The notes beneath the pieces are model-generated. The model did no database searches. It was given only the letters and a program-made list of their open reading frames with translations, and was not told where the DNA came from. Source: Chromatiaceae bacterium (GTDB lineage: Bacteria; Pseudomonadota; Gammaproteobacteria; Chromatiales; Chromatiaceae). Taken from it: a stretch of 64,000 nucleotides of DNA. Shown here in pieces: positions 1-9,283 of this stretch. The first letter of the stretch is position 1; each line of letters opens with the position of its first letter. The stretch spans positions 1-64,000 of the forward strand of contig JALWWO010000006.1 of assembly GCA_027078745.1 (NCBI GenBank), written 5' to 3'. The translations under genes and the position numbers were made by a program.

Positions 1-2
1 AT

Positions 3-446
3 CGCTTGGTCTACACGCCCAAGGCTATCCCGGAATCTTCCGCTGTGATCCATGAGATCACAGACGATCAAGCGGCCGCTGGTGAAGCCTTAGGGGTTGT
101 GCTGGCACAGCTGCTCCGAATCCTAGCAGGCAAGGTGTTGATCGCTCATCATGCAGCGATCGAAATCGGCTTTCTCAGAAGAGCTTGCCGAACCTGCTTC
201 GGGGGGGATTTCATCGCGCCGGTCATCGATACCCAGCGGATGGCCATCCGCACCTTGCAGCGACGGCAGATCGCCTATCGAGGGGAGATGCTGCGCCTTC
301 AGGCACTGAGGGAGCAGTACCATCTGCCCCGCTACGGCGCCCATCATGCCCTGAACGATGCCCTAGCCGCTGCAGAACTCTTCCTCGCCCAAGTGGCTCA
401 TAAGGATGGGGGTCGCGGCGTGCGGTTGCGGGACCTCCTTTGGTGA
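3..446 (+). CDS. 3'-5' exonuclease, DnaQ/PolIII epsilon-like (5' end missing)
   Basis: The gene enters from the left edge, so its start lies outside the window. The visible 147 residues are the second half of a DEDDh exonuclease fold. An IAHHAAIEIGFL stretch matches the Exo II motif (usually AHNAxFD). Further on, HHALNDALAAAELF matches Exo III, with the catalytic His and Asp. Such enzymes remove nucleotides from DNA or RNA 3' ends using two metal ions. The gene sits 111 bases before acs. In many proteobacteria a DnaQ-like exonuclease and a DUF294/CBS nucleotidyltransferase lie beside acs and the acetate permease, so the left flank may hold that set. The exact substrate cannot be told. Confidence 0.8.
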   Translation, partial: RLVYTPKAIPESSAVIHEITDDQAAAGEALGVVLAQLLRILAGKVLIAHHAAIEIGFLRRACRTCFGGDFIAPVIDTQRMAIRTLQRRQIAYRGEMLRLQALREQYHLPRYGAHHALNDALAAAELFLAQVAHKDGGRGVRLRDLLW

Positions 447-557
447 AACGGAACGCCGGTGGCATAGGAACCGGCGAGCGTTTAGACTACGGCGAAATGT
501 CCGATCAGGCATTGTTCCCGAATTCTTTGAAAGCCTATGCAATGGAGGAGCGCTCCT

Positions 558-2504
558 ATGCCGGATAGTAAAGTTTACGAAGTGCCCGCCGAGATCGCTG
601 CGAACGCCCATATCAATGCGGAACAATATGCTGCCCTTTACCAGCGTTCCATCGAACAGCCGGAAGCATTCTGGGCGGAACAGGCGGAACAGTTCGTCAC
701 CTGGAGCCGGAAATGGGATCGGGTCCTGGAATACAGCTATGACCCGGAAAACCTCTATATCAAATGGTTTGAAGGGGGCAAGCTCAACGTGGCCTTCAAC
801 TGCTTGGATCGCCATCTGGAAACCCGAGGGGATCAGGTGGCGATCCTCTGGGAAGGGGATGATCCCGCAGAAGATCAGCGGATCACCTATCGGGAACTCC
901 ATGCCCAAGTCTGCAAGCTCGCCAATGTGCTCCGGTCTCGGGGCGTGAAAAAAGGGGATCGGGTCTGCATCTATCTGCCCATGATCCCGGAAGCAGCGGT
1001 GGCCATGCTCGCCTGCGCTCGCATCGGTGCAGTGCATTCCGTGGTCTTCGGGGGCTTCTCTCCCGATTCTCTGCGGGATCGCATCCTGGATTCCGATTGC
1101 CAGACCCTCATCACTGCGGATGAAGGGGTGCGCGGCGGCCGCCGTGTGCCCCTGAAAAAGAATGCGGATGCCGCCCTGACGGAATGCCCCAATGTGCGCA
1201 CTGTGCTGGTGGTTCGGCGCACCGGCGGTGAAGTGGCTTGGACCGAGGGCAGGGATATTTGGTATCAGGAAGCCATGGCCACAGCTTCCCCGGATTGCGC
1301 GCCGGAAGAGATGGATGCGGAAGATCCTTTGTTCATCCTCTATACCTCTGGTTCCACTGGAAAACCCAAAGGTGTGCTGCACACCACCGGCGGCTATCTC
1401 GTCTACGCCGCCATGACGCACAAGTACACCTTCGACTATCACGAGGGGGAAGTTTACTGGTGCACAGCGGATGTGGGTTGGGTGACCGGCCATACCTATA
1501 TCGTCTATGGCCCCTTGGCCAACGGCGCTATCTCCCTCATGTTTGAGGGTATTCCCAACTATCCGGACATGTCCCGATTCTGGCAGGTGGTGGATAAGCA
1601 TCAGGTCAACATCTTCTACACCGCGCCCACTGCCATCCGCGCCCTCATGCGCGCCGGCGCAGAGCCGGTGCGGAAGACCTCCCGCAAGAGCCTGCGCATC
1701 CTGGGAACTGTGGGAGAGCCCATCAATCCGGAGGCTTGGGAATGGTATTACCAGGTGGTCGGCGAAGGACGCTGCCCCATCGTGGATACCTGGTGGCAGA
1801 CGGAGACCGGCGGCCATCTCATCACGCCCTTGCCCGGCGCAACCCCCCTGAAGCCCGGTTCCGCTACCCGCCCCTTCTTCGGCGTCTGCCCGGCCCTGGT
1901 GAACCCTTCGGACGGCACGATCCTCGAAGGAGAGGGGGAAGGCGCCCTGATCATCACTCGACCTTGGCCCGCTCAGATGCGCACCGTCTACGGCGATCAC
2001 GCCCGGTTCGTGGACACCTATTTTCGGCAGTACCCCGGCGCCTATTTCACGGGAGACGGCGCGCGGCGGGACGCGGACGGATACTATTGGATCACCGGCC
2101 GCATCGATGACGTGCTCAATGTATCCGGCCATCGCCTGGGCACGGCGGAAATCGAATCCGCTTTAGTACTCCATGAGCAGGTGGCAGAAGCCGCGGTCGT
2201 GGGCTTCCCCCACGAGATCAAAGGGCAGGGCATCTATGCCTATGTCACTCTCATGGCCGGCGTGGAACCGACAGAGACCCTGAAAAAGGAATTGATCCAG
2301 CTCGTGCGCCAAGAGATTGGCCCCATCGCTACCATCGATCTCATTCAGTGGGCCCCAGGACTGCCCAAAACCCGCTCGGGCAAGATCATGCGGCGGATCT
2401 TGCGCAAGATCGCTGCCAATGAGATTCATGCCTTGGGGGATACCTCAACGCTCGCTGATCCCACGGTGGTTCAAGATCTCATCGCAAATCGGGTTAATCA
2501 GTAG
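558..2504 (+). CDS. acs: acetyl-CoA synthetase (acetate-CoA ligase)
   Basis: AMP-forming acetate-CoA ligase of 648 residues, the normal family length. It converts acetate, ATP and CoA to acetyl-CoA in the cytoplasm. The ATP-binding loop [12 protein letters not shown] lies near residue 265. The aromatic-rich WWQTETGG motif follows, and the C-terminal [11 protein letters not shown] holds the adenylation lysine that is controlled by acetylation in the family. An in-frame ATG exists at 537, but the ATG at 558 is preferred: GGAGGAG at 544-550 sits at good spacing before it and [10 protein letters not shown] is a typical N-terminus. The gene appears to stand alone. A long reverse-strand frame opposite it is a shadow. 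Confidence 0.97.
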   Translation: MPDSKVYEVPAEIAANAHINAEQYAALYQRSIEQPEAFWAEQAEQFVTWSRKWDRVLEYSYDPENLYIKWFEGGKLNVAFNCLDRHLETRGDQVAILWEGDDPAEDQRITYRELHAQVCKLANVLRSRGVKKGDRVCIYLPMIPEAAVAMLACARIGAVHSVVFGGFSPDSLRDRILDSDCQTLITADEGVRGGRRVPLKKNADAALTECPNVRTVLVVRRTGGEVAWTEGRDIWYQEAMATASPDCAPEEMDAEDPLFILYTSGSTGKPKGVLHTTGGYLVYAAMTHKYTFDYHEGEVYWCTADVGWVTGHTYIVYGPLANGAISLMFEGIPNYPDMSRFWQVVDKHQVNIFYTAPTAIRALMRAGAEPVRKTSRKSLRILGTVGEPINPEAWEWYYQVVGEGRCPIVDTWWQTETGGHLITPLPGATPLKPGSATRPFFGVCPALVNPSDGTILEGEGEGALIITRPWPAQMRTVYGDHARFVDTYFRQYPGAYFTGDGARRDADGYYWITGRIDDVLNVSGHRLGTAEIESALVLHEQVAEAAVVGFPHEIKGQGIYAYVTLMAGVEPTETLKKELIQLVRQEIGPIATIDLIQWAPGLPKTRSGKIMRRILRKIAANEIHALGDTSTLADPTVVQDLIANRVNQ

Positions 2505-2566
2505 ACGATCCGGGCGGATCCACTGCCTTTCCTACCTTCTCATGGATCATTGTAAAGAGGTTTTCC

Positions 2567-3400
2567 TTGACTTCCTTCATGAGAGTCGGCGTTTTCGTAG
2601 ATGCGGAGAATGTGCGCTATAACGGTGGTTACCAGATGCGGTACGATGTGTTACGGCGCTTCGCTGCTCGAAACGGTGGGCTGATCCAGCGGCTCAACAC
2701 CTATCTTGCCTTCGACCGAGAGCGGGCGAAGGAAGATCTCGATTATGCAAAAAAGTCCCGGGCCTATCAGCAGATGGTGCGGGATTTCGGCTGGAAGATC
2801 ACGGTAAAGCCGGTGCGCAGATATACGGATGAGCACGGCAACATTACCACCAAGGCGAACGCGGATCTGGATATGGCGGTGGACGCTATGTTACAGGCGA
2901 GCAAATTGGATCAAGTCCTGCTCGTCACCGGAGATGGGGACTTTCTCCAGGTGGTGACCGCGCTGCAGAACACAGGTTGTCGAGTGGAGCTCATCGGCTT
3001 TAAGAACGTTTCTCGCCAGCTGCAGCAGGAAGTGGACACCTATTATTCAGGCTATATGATCCCCGATTTGCTCCCCATCTCCTCTGAGCCGCGCAACGAA
3101 TGGGGACAACCGGGTTCTTGTGTGCGCGGTATCTGCACCAAATGGTTTCCAGACAAGGGCTATGGATTCCTGCGATTCATGCATCGCATTTCCCCGAATC
3201 TCTGGATCACGGATCCCCGAGACCCAGATTCCCCCTATAGCAGCGTCTTTTTCCATGCAAACGAGATCTCCGAGGAGATCGAAGAAGAGATGCTCATGAA
3301 CCGAGAGACAATCTTTGAATTCCATCTCAGCGAGAGTGAGCAAAAGGATAACGGCTTAGTGGCCAAAAGGGTGCGTCTCACCTATAGCCCCAATCGCTGA
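2567..3400 (+). CDS. NYN-domain (LabA/DUF88) protein with C-terminal cold-shock-like domain
   Basis: The first ~150 residues are a NYN (PIN-like) domain: VFVDAENVRYN near the start, then ADLDMAVDAML and LLVTGDGDF supply the spaced acidic residues that bind metal in this nuclease fold. After a linker, residues ~185-270 resemble a cold-shock/OB domain (KWFPDKGYGFLRF, then VFFHANEI). The combination suggests an RNA-binding protein with possible RNase activity; the target is unknown. The TTG start at 2567 has AAAGAGG six bases upstream. An ATG at 2579 is the alternative but its spacing is poor. It lies between acs and pilB with no sign of co-transcription. Confidence 0.8.
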   Translation: MTSFMRVGVFVDAENVRYNGGYQMRYDVLRRFAARNGGLIQRLNTYLAFDRERAKEDLDYAKKSRAYQQMVRDFGWKITVKPVRRYTDEHGNITTKANADLDMAVDAMLQASKLDQVLLVTGDGDFLQVVTALQNTGCRVELIGFKNVSRQLQQEVDTYYSGYMIPDLLPISSEPRNEWGQPGSCVRGICTKWFPDKGYGFLRFMHRISPNLWITDPRDPDSPYSSVFFHANEISEEIEEEMLMNRETIFEFHLSESEQKDNGLVAKRVRLTYSPNR

Positions 3401-3445
3401 AGGTTCGTCTTCCACATTGGATTCAAACTGCACACGCAGAGACCC

Positions 3446-5179
3446 ATGGCAATCACCCCCAAAGCAACGGTACCTCTCACGGGATTAGCTTGGCAGCTCG
3501 TTCAGGAAAAATTGATCACCGAGGAGGCAGTTAAAAAAGCCATCCAGGAGGCGAGGAAAGAGACCGTTCCCCTCGTACAGTATCTCATCGATAAGAAGCT
3601 CGTGGATGCCACCGTCATCGCGGTCACTGCCTCCAACAAATTCGGCATTCCCCTGTTAGATCTGGATGCCATGGATCCGGACGAGATGCCCTTGGATTTA
3701 GTGAAGGAAGATCTGATTCGCAAGCATCACGTCCTGCCCCTGTACAAGCGAGGCAACCGGATCTTCGTCGCCCTGGCGGATCCCACCCAGTCTGACGCTC
3801 TCCGAGACATCCGGTTCAGCACGGGATCCGCTACAGAAGCCATCCTGGTCGAGGGAGATAAACTCGCTGCCGCAATCGAACGTGTCCTCAAGGCGAGGGA
3901 TGCTAGCGCCATGGACGACGTGATGGGGGATCTAGAGGACGATCTAGACCTCGAATTGGTCGATGAGCAGGACCAGAAAACCGAGGAAGAAGATGAAAAG
4001 GCGGTGGATGAGGCGCCCGTCGTGCGCTACATCAACAAGATCCTGAGAGATGCAATCCAGAGCGGCACTTCGGACATCCATTTCGAACCATACGAGAAGT
4101 TTTTCCGCATCCGTTACCGGCAGGATGGTCTGTTGCAAGAAGTGGCCCGGCCGGCCGTCAATTTGGCTCCCCGGCTGACCGCCCGCCTCAAAGTCATGTC
4201 CCGCATGAACATCGCGGAGAAGCGGGTTCCCCAGGATGGCCGTATCAAGCTGAGGTTGAGTAAAACGCGCAGCGTAGATTTTCGCGTCAACACCCTGCCC
4301 ACCCTCTACGGGGAGAAGGTCTGCTTACGAATTTTGGACTCCAGCGCAGCCACTGTAGGAGTCGACAAACTCGGCTTCGAGCCAGAACAGCGGGAGGCTT
4401 TTGAGAAGGCTATCCATCGGCCCTATGGCATGATCCTGGTGACGGGACCCACCGGCTCCGGCAAGACGGTCTCCCTGTACACCGCTTTGAACATGCTCAA
4501 CAGGCCAGAGGTGAATATCTCCACTGCAGAAGATCCGGTAGAAATTCAAGTAGCGGGCATCAACCAGGTCAATGTAAACCCTGCGGCGGGTTTGACCTTT
4601 GCAGAAGCGCTGCGGTCTTTCTTGCGTCAGGATCCGGATATTGTCATGGTGGGAGAGATCCGAGATTTGGAAACCGCAGAAATCGCCGTCAAGGCCGCGC
4701 AGACGGGTCATTTAGTGCTCTCTACCCTCCACACAAATGATGCGCCCCAGACCCTGACTCGGCTGGCAAACATGGGCATCCCTCCCTTCAACATCGCCTC
4801 TTCCGTGCTGCTCATCATGGCCCAGCGCCTGGCGAGGCGGCTGTGTCCCGAATGCAAGCGGCCGGAAGAGATCCCGCCGGAAATTTTGAAATCAGAAGGC
4901 TTTACCGATCAAGACATCGAGGAAGGATTTATCGTCTATGGACCCAATCCAGAAGGCTGCGAACGTTGTAACCGCGGCTATAAAGGACGGGTGGGGATCT
5001 TCCAAGTGATGCCTATCTCCGATGCCATGACTCGGTTGATCTTGTCAAATGGCACTTCTATCCAGCTCGCTGACCAGGCACGCAGCGAAGGCATTTCAGA
5101 CTTGCGGCAATCAGGGTTGCGCAAGGTCAAGGCGGGTATCACCAGTCTCGAAGAACTCAACCGAGTGACCAAGGATTAA
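3446..5179 (+). CDS. pilB: type IV pilus assembly ATPase PilB
   Basis: Cytoplasmic hexameric ATPase that powers pilus extension, 577 residues. An N-terminal MshEN-like domain (residues ~10-150) is followed by an acidic linker (~155-190) and the GspE/PilB core. Walker A GPTGSGKT is at 334-341, and the Walker B/Glu region PDIVMVGEIRD at 397-407. The zinc-binding tetracysteine is complete (Cys467, 470, 505, 508). It is followed three bases later by pilC and then pilD, the usual pilus assembly order. In Pseudomonas and Xanthomonas PilB is controlled by PilZ and FimX; a FimX-like protein is encoded at 37418. Confidence 0.97.
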   Translation: MAITPKATVPLTGLAWQLVQEKLITEEAVKKAIQEARKETVPLVQYLIDKKLVDATVIAVTASNKFGIPLLDLDAMDPDEMPLDLVKEDLIRKHHVLPLYKRGNRIFVALADPTQSDALRDIRFSTGSATEAILVEGDKLAAAIERVLKARDASAMDDVMGDLEDDLDLELVDEQDQKTEEEDEKAVDEAPVVRYINKILRDAIQSGTSDIHFEPYEKFFRIRYRQDGLLQEVARPAVNLAPRLTARLKVMSRMNIAEKRVPQDGRIKLRLSKTRSVDFRVNTLPTLYGEKVCLRILDSSAATVGVDKLGFEPEQREAFEKAIHRPYGMILVTGPTGSGKTVSLYTALNMLNRPEVNISTAEDPVEIQVAGINQVNVNPAAGLTFAEALRSFLRQDPDIVMVGEIRDLETAEIAVKAAQTGHLVLSTLHTNDAPQTLTRLANMGIPPFNIASSVLLIMAQRLARRLCPECKRPEEIPPEILKSEGFTDQDIEEGFIVYGPNPEGCERCNRGYKGRVGIFQVMPISDAMTRLILSNGTSIQLADQARSEGISDLRQSGLRKVKAGITSLEELNRVTKD

Positions 5180-5182
5180 CCC

Positions 5183-6412
5183 ATGGCTGCCACCAAAGAG
5201 AAGAAAGATCAAAGCGATATCTTTATCTGGGAAGGCAAGGATAAGAGCGGAAAAAAGCTCAAGGGGGAAATCCCTGCGCCCAATGCGGCCTTTGCCCGAG
5301 CAGAGCTTCGGCGACAGGGCATCAATCCCACCAAGGTTAGCAAAAAACCGAAACCCCTGTTCGGCCCCAAAAAAAAGAAGATTACTCCCAAGGACATCGC
5401 GATCTTCAGCCGCCAGCTGGCCACCATGATGGCGGCCGGCGTGCCCCTCGTCCAAGCCTTTGAAATCGTCGGCCAGGGCCACGAAAACCCGAGCATGCGG
5501 GAACTGATCCTCAGCATCAAGGCGGACGTGGAAGGAGGCACCGCCCTGGCGGATGCGCTGGCCAAGCATCCCTTATACTTCGACGAACTCTTCTGCAATC
5601 TGGTAGAGGCGGGCGAGCACGCTGGTGTGCTCGATACCCTGCTGGATAAGATCGCCACCTACAAGGAAAAGACCGAGAGCATCAAGGGTAAGATCAAGAA
5701 AGCCCTCTTCTATCCGGTCTCGGTCATCATCGTCGCCATCGTGGTGACCGCCGTCATCCTGCTGTTCGTCATCCCCCAGTTCAAAGCCCTGTTCTCCAGC
5801 TTTGGGGCGGATCTGCCCGCGTTCACTCTGTTAGTTCTGAGCATCTCAGATTTCATGGTGGAATGGTGGTGGGCTCTGGGGCTCGGTATCGGCGCCACCA
5901 TCTATGGGATCAAGTCCCTCTTTCAGCGCTCCCCGAAGTTTCGGGAACTGGTGGATCGGGCGACCCTGCACATTCCCGTCATCGGGATCATCATGCACAA
6001 GGCAGCTGTAGCCCGCTTCGCCCGCACCCTGTCCACCATGTTCGCCGCAGGTGTCCCCCTGGTGGAAGCCTTGGAATCCGTAGCCGGTGCCACGGGCAAT
6101 ATCGTCTATTCTAAGGCGGTCTTGGCCATGCGGGATGAGGTGGCCACCGGCCAATCCCTGCAGTTCACCATGAAACAACAGGGGATTTTCCCCCATATCG
6201 TGGTGCAGATGACGGCCATCGGGGAAGAATCCGGTGCGCTGGACACGATGTTGGGCAAGGTCGCGGATTTCTACGAGGAAGAGGTAGATAATGCGGTGGA
6301 TGCCCTCAGCAGCTTGTTGGAACCCATGATCATGGTGGTCATCGGCGGCATGGTGGGCAGCCTCATCATCGCCATGTACCTACCCATCTTCAAGCTAGCT
6401 GCTGCGGTCTGA
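5183..6412 (+). CDS. pilC: type IV pilus inner-membrane platform protein PilC
   Basis: Polytopic inner-membrane protein of 409 residues with two repeated T2SSF domains (~70-195 and ~275-400). Each domain begins with the family pattern, e.g. FSRQLATMMAAGVPLVQAFE and the matching FARTLSTMFAAGVPLVEALE. Hydrophobic segments near 175-200, 210-240 and 375-400 are the membrane spans. It forms the platform that couples PilB ATP hydrolysis to pilin insertion. The start is three bases after pilB, so the two are co-transcribed. Length is standard. Confidence 0.97.
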   Translation: MAATKEKKDQSDIFIWEGKDKSGKKLKGEIPAPNAAFARAELRRQGINPTKVSKKPKPLFGPKKKKITPKDIAIFSRQLATMMAAGVPLVQAFEIVGQGHENPSMRELILSIKADVEGGTALADALAKHPLYFDELFCNLVEAGEHAGVLDTLLDKIATYKEKTESIKGKIKKALFYPVSVIIVAIVVTAVILLFVIPQFKALFSSFGADLPAFTLLVLSISDFMVEWWWALGLGIGATIYGIKSLFQRSPKFRELVDRATLHIPVIGIIMHKAAVARFARTLSTMFAAGVPLVEALESVAGATGNIVYSKAVLAMRDEVATGQSLQFTMKQQGIFPHIVVQMTAIGEESGALDTMLGKVADFYEEEVDNAVDALSSLLEPMIMVVIGGMVGSLIIAMYLPIFKLAAAV

Positions 6413-6420
6413 GCGGGAAA

Positions 6421-7293
6421 ATGTCCCTGCAACTCCTTTCGGAAACGCCTGAATTGCTCTACAGCATCACCCTGTTGTTGGGGCTGGCGGTGGGCAGCTT
6501 TCTCAACGTGGTCATCCATCGACTGCCCCGAATTCTGGAAGCCCGCTGGCGGCAGGACTGCGCGGAGATCCTGGGGGCATCAGCGGAAACGCCTTCAGGA
6601 GAAAAACTTTCTCTCTGGCATCCCCCTTCCCGCTGTCCCCATTGCGGCCATCGCCTAGCGATCTGGGAGAACATTCCCGTACTGAGCTATCTTTGGCTGC
6701 GGGGGCGCTGTGCCAACTGCCGCACTCCCATCAGCCCCCGCTATCCCCTGATCGAGCTGTTGACCGGTCTGCTTTCGGTGGCAGTGGTCTGGCGCTTCGG
6801 CCTCAGCTGGGAAGGGAGCGCGGCGCTGATATTTACCTGGTCCCTCATCGCCCTGGCAGGCATTGATCTGGAAACCCAGCTCCTGCCTGATGTGCTCAGC
6901 CTGCCTCTGCTCTGGCTCGGCCTGCTGCTCAGCCTGCTGGGCTGGTTCACGGATGCCCGATCCGCCATCCTGGGCGCAGCTTTCGGCTATCTTTCCCTAT
7001 GGTCAGTCTTTCAACTCTTCCGCCTCGCCACTGGCAAGGAGGGGATGGGTTATGGGGATTTCAAGCTGTTCGCTCTGTTCGGGGCCTGGCTCGGCTGGAC
7101 GCACCTCCCTCAGATCCTCCTGCTGTCTGCGGTTTCCGGCGCCCTCATCGGCCTGCTGCTCATCGCGCTCCGCGGACAGGATGGGCAGATTCCCATTCCC
7201 TTCGGTCCCTACCTTGCCATCGCCGGTTGGGTCAGCTTGATGTGGGGGGACGCCCTCAATCAAGCCTATCTGGCAGCCAGCGGGCTCCAATAG
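6421..7293 (+). CDS. pilD: prepilin peptidase / N-methyltransferase PilD
   Basis: Inner-membrane aspartyl peptidase that cleaves and N-methylates type IV prepilins, 290 residues. The catalytic aspartates are visible as Asp149 (in AGIDLET) and Asp213 (in GYGDFKL). The cytoplasmic zinc loop has the two CxxC pairs Cys72/75 and Cys97/100. About eight hydrophobic segments are evident. It follows pilC by eight bases. In many gammaproteobacteria coaE and yacG come next; here rlmB follows instead. Confidence 0.97.
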   Translation: MSLQLLSETPELLYSITLLLGLAVGSFLNVVIHRLPRILEARWRQDCAEILGASAETPSGEKLSLWHPPSRCPHCGHRLAIWENIPVLSYLWLRGRCANCRTPISPRYPLIELLTGLLSVAVVWRFGLSWEGSAALIFTWSLIALAGIDLETQLLPDVLSLPLLWLGLLLSLLGWFTDARSAILGAAFGYLSLWSVFQLFRLATGKEGMGYGDFKLFALFGAWLGWTHLPQILLLSAVSGALIGLLLIALRGQDGQIPIPFGPYLAIAGWVSLMWGDALNQAYLAASGLQ

Positions 7294-7299
7294 CGATTC

Positions 7300-8037
7300 G
7301 TGGCGGATCTACCCATTCCCGGCATTCACAGCGTGCGGGCTGTCCTCGTCAGAGATCCTGAAAGGGTTTCAAAAGTCTGGCTGTGCCGGCAGCGCAGGGA
7401 TCAGCGCCTGGGCGAGATCGCCGCCCTCACCCGCGCAGCAGGTATCCCTTTGCATCAGGTAGAGCGGGAAGAACTGGATCGGGTGGCGGCGAAACATCAG
7501 GGTGTGATCGCCTGGGCTCGGATGCCAGGCGTTCGGGGAGAACAGGATCTTTGGCCTCTGTTAGCAGGGCTTCGAGAACCGCCGCTGTTGTTAGTGCTCG
7601 ACGGGATCCAGGATCCGCATAATCTGGGGGCCTGTCTGCGCACCGCAGATGCCGCCGGCGTGCATGCCGTACTGTCCTCCAAAGATCAAACAGTCGGCCT
7701 GACACCGACCGTGTTCAAAGTGGCCAGCGGCGCCGCCCAATCCGTTCCCTATGTGCAGGTGACCAATCTAGCGCGCACCCTGGATCAACTCAAGGAACGG
7801 GGCATCTGGCTGTTAGGCACGGCTGCGGACGCAGAAACACTCCTGTATCAACAGGATCTTCGGGGACCCTTGGGCATCGTCATGGGCAGCGAGGGCAAGG
7901 GATTGCGGCGGCTCATCCGAAGCCGCTGCGACTTCCTGGCTCGACTCCCCCTATTGGGTCGGGTGGAGAGTCTCAACCTGTCTGTGGCCACGGGCATTTT
8001 CCTCTACGAAGCCCTTCGGCAGCGTACCCAGTCCTAA
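7300..8037 (+). CDS. rlmB: 23S rRNA (guanosine-2'-O-)-methyltransferase RlmB
   Basis: SPOUT-class methyltransferase of 245 residues that 2'-O-methylates G2251 in the 23S peptidyl-transferase loop using SAM. The trefoil-knot motifs are all present: NLGACLRTADA, MGSEGKGLRRL and LNLSVATGI. The N-terminal ~75 residues are the substrate-binding domain. It starts with GTG seven bases after pilD, so it may be expressed with the pilus genes. Its TAA stop overlaps the TAG stop of the facing gene by two bases, leaving no room for a terminator. Confidence 0.95.
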   Translation: MADLPIPGIHSVRAVLVRDPERVSKVWLCRQRRDQRLGEIAALTRAAGIPLHQVEREELDRVAAKHQGVIAWARMPGVRGEQDLWPLLAGLREPPLLLVLDGIQDPHNLGACLRTADAAGVHAVLSSKDQTVGLTPTVFKVASGAAQSVPYVQVTNLARTLDQLKERGIWLLGTAADAETLLYQQDLRGPLGIVMGSEGKGLRRLIRSRCDFLARLPLLGRVESLNLSVATGIFLYEALRQRTQS

Positions 8038-8318
8038 TGGGATGCGGCTTGCCCCGCCTTTTCGTTCTCTAGGGCCCGTGCAGTGATCTCGTGATAGAGA
8101 TGGGCAACTCGTCCGTAGAGCCCTTGAAATTCGGGGTATTGATCCACGAGCACCTGGGCGCGCCGGATATCCTGAATCACCTCTTCTAAAAAGGCCGTAT
8201 CCCGCTCGCTGAGCTTTTCCCCCCGATCCACCTTTTCCTTGATCTTCAAGGTATCCGGCAGCCAGCAGCTTTCGAATCGCTGCATCATCACGGTGATAAT
8301 ACCCTTCTGCTTGGTCAT
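8034..8318 (-). CDS. conserved hypothetical protein, small and helical
   Basis: A 94-residue soluble protein with no signal peptide or membrane segment; I do not recognise a named family. It is charged and predicted helical, with a WLPDTLKIKEKVDRGE stretch, and ends in ITARALENEK. The ATG overlaps the stop of the upstream gene in an ATGA junction, so it is translationally coupled as the last gene of the four-gene set behind gltD. Whether it belongs functionally to the toxin-like cassette or only shares its transcript is open. Confidence 0.7.
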   Translation of the reverse strand: MTKQKGIITVMMQRFESCWLPDTLKIKEKVDRGEKLSERDTAFLEEVIQDIRRAQVLVDQYPEFQGLYGRVAHLYHEITARALENEKAGQAASH

Positions 8319-9283
8319 GATGCTCCCTTTTCGTATTCCAATCGTTTCCAGGTCTCCTCCTTGGGGTCGTATTGAACGAGCCGTGCCCTGGGCTGCTGCT
8401 CATCCTCGATCAGATAGAGCTGATCGCTGATGGCGAAGAGCTTCAGGGGAAATACGTCCTTTTTGAGCGAAACGAAGGCCCGTTCCTTAAGCTCCCAAAG
8501 CCCGCTGCGTCCCCCCGCGAAGAACCATCGCCCCTGCACCTGGGCTACTCCAAACAGGGGATGAGGGCGCTGTGTGAGGAGTGCCAACCCTTCTGGGTTG
8601 GCCCCCACCAAGGTGCCGTTTCGTCCGGTAATGAACAGATTTCCCCCGGGTCCAGGGCATAAATCCGTGAAGACTTCCCGAGGATGGACGGCTTCCGGCC
8701 GCTTTAAGGGCCACCAGCGATGGCCATCCCAGTGGAACACAGTTGCCCCATAGCCTACCGCATAAACCTCCGTCTTGCTGCGCCCGCTGATCTGGTTCAG
8801 GGCTTGGCGATTTTCCGACGCTCCTTCCTGCCAAGCCTTGCCTGCCCAATGATAGATCGGTCCTTCATAGGTGGCGGCCCAGATCTGATGGTCATCCAGA
8901 CCCCAGAGCGCGCTGATATTTGGTGGATAACCCAAGGCTCTCATGTCTGGCAAGGTCGTGATCTGCCAGGGCAAGCTGCGATGGAAATATTCCACTTGCA
9001 GGGCGCGATCTCTGTGGGGAGGCAGTGCTACAGGTGCCGTGGTCCAGAGATTGCCATTCGCACTGCCCAGCCAGAGATGACCTTGAGGAGAAGTCCAAAG
9101 ACCGCGCAGAGGGTCGTTGGTGCGGAACAGCCGATGAACAGCACGCCCCGCTTCATAGAGCAGGGTGCAATGGGCGTTGAGCGCATCTCCCTCTGCATAG
9201 TCCAGGTGCAAAAGATATTTACCTCCGCCCGCAGCAGGCTGCACAGCGATGATGTGTTGAATCCGGTCCGGCTCTGTACTCAT
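8315..9283 (-). CDS. predicted beta-propeller (WD/BNR-like repeat) protein
   Basis: 322 residues with no signal peptide. Repeated short strand units suggest a propeller: LWTSPQGHLWLGSANGNLWT, IWAATYEGPIYHW, VYAVGYGATVFHW, LFITGRNGTLVG and WFFAGGRSGLWEL. Each has the hydrophobic-turn-G-x-L/V-aromatic pattern of WD40/BNR blades, and five to seven blades could fit. No catalytic motif is seen. It overlaps the 9280-9918 gene by four bases (ATGA) and the next gene likewise, so it is inside one operon. It may be a binding scaffold or an immunity partner of the upstream toxin-like protein; that is inference from position only. Confidence 0.65.
   Translation of the reverse strand: MSTEPDRIQHIIAVQPAAGGGKYLLHLDYAEGDALNAHCTLLYEAGRAVHRLFRTNDPLRGLWTSPQGHLWLGSANGNLWTTAPVALPPHRDRALQVEYFHRSLPWQITTLPDMRALGYPPNISALWGLDDHQIWAATYEGPIYHWAGKAWQEGASENRQALNQISGRSKTEVYAVGYGATVFHWDGHRWWPLKRPEAVHPREVFTDLCPGPGGNLFITGRNGTLVGANPEGLALLTQRPHPLFGVAQVQGRWFFAGGRSGLWELKERAFVSLKKDVFPLKLFAISDQLYLIEDEQQPRARLVQYDPKEETWKRLEYEKGAS

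Noticed and set aside
363-2132. 589-codon open frame on the minus strand opposite acs
   Set aside because: It is fully antisense to acs, rich in His/Gly/Pro without any recognisable domain, and explained by codon bias of a GC-rich gene.
2506-2519. GATCC-GGGC-GGATC as terminator of acs
   Set aside because: Only five pairs and no T run follows.
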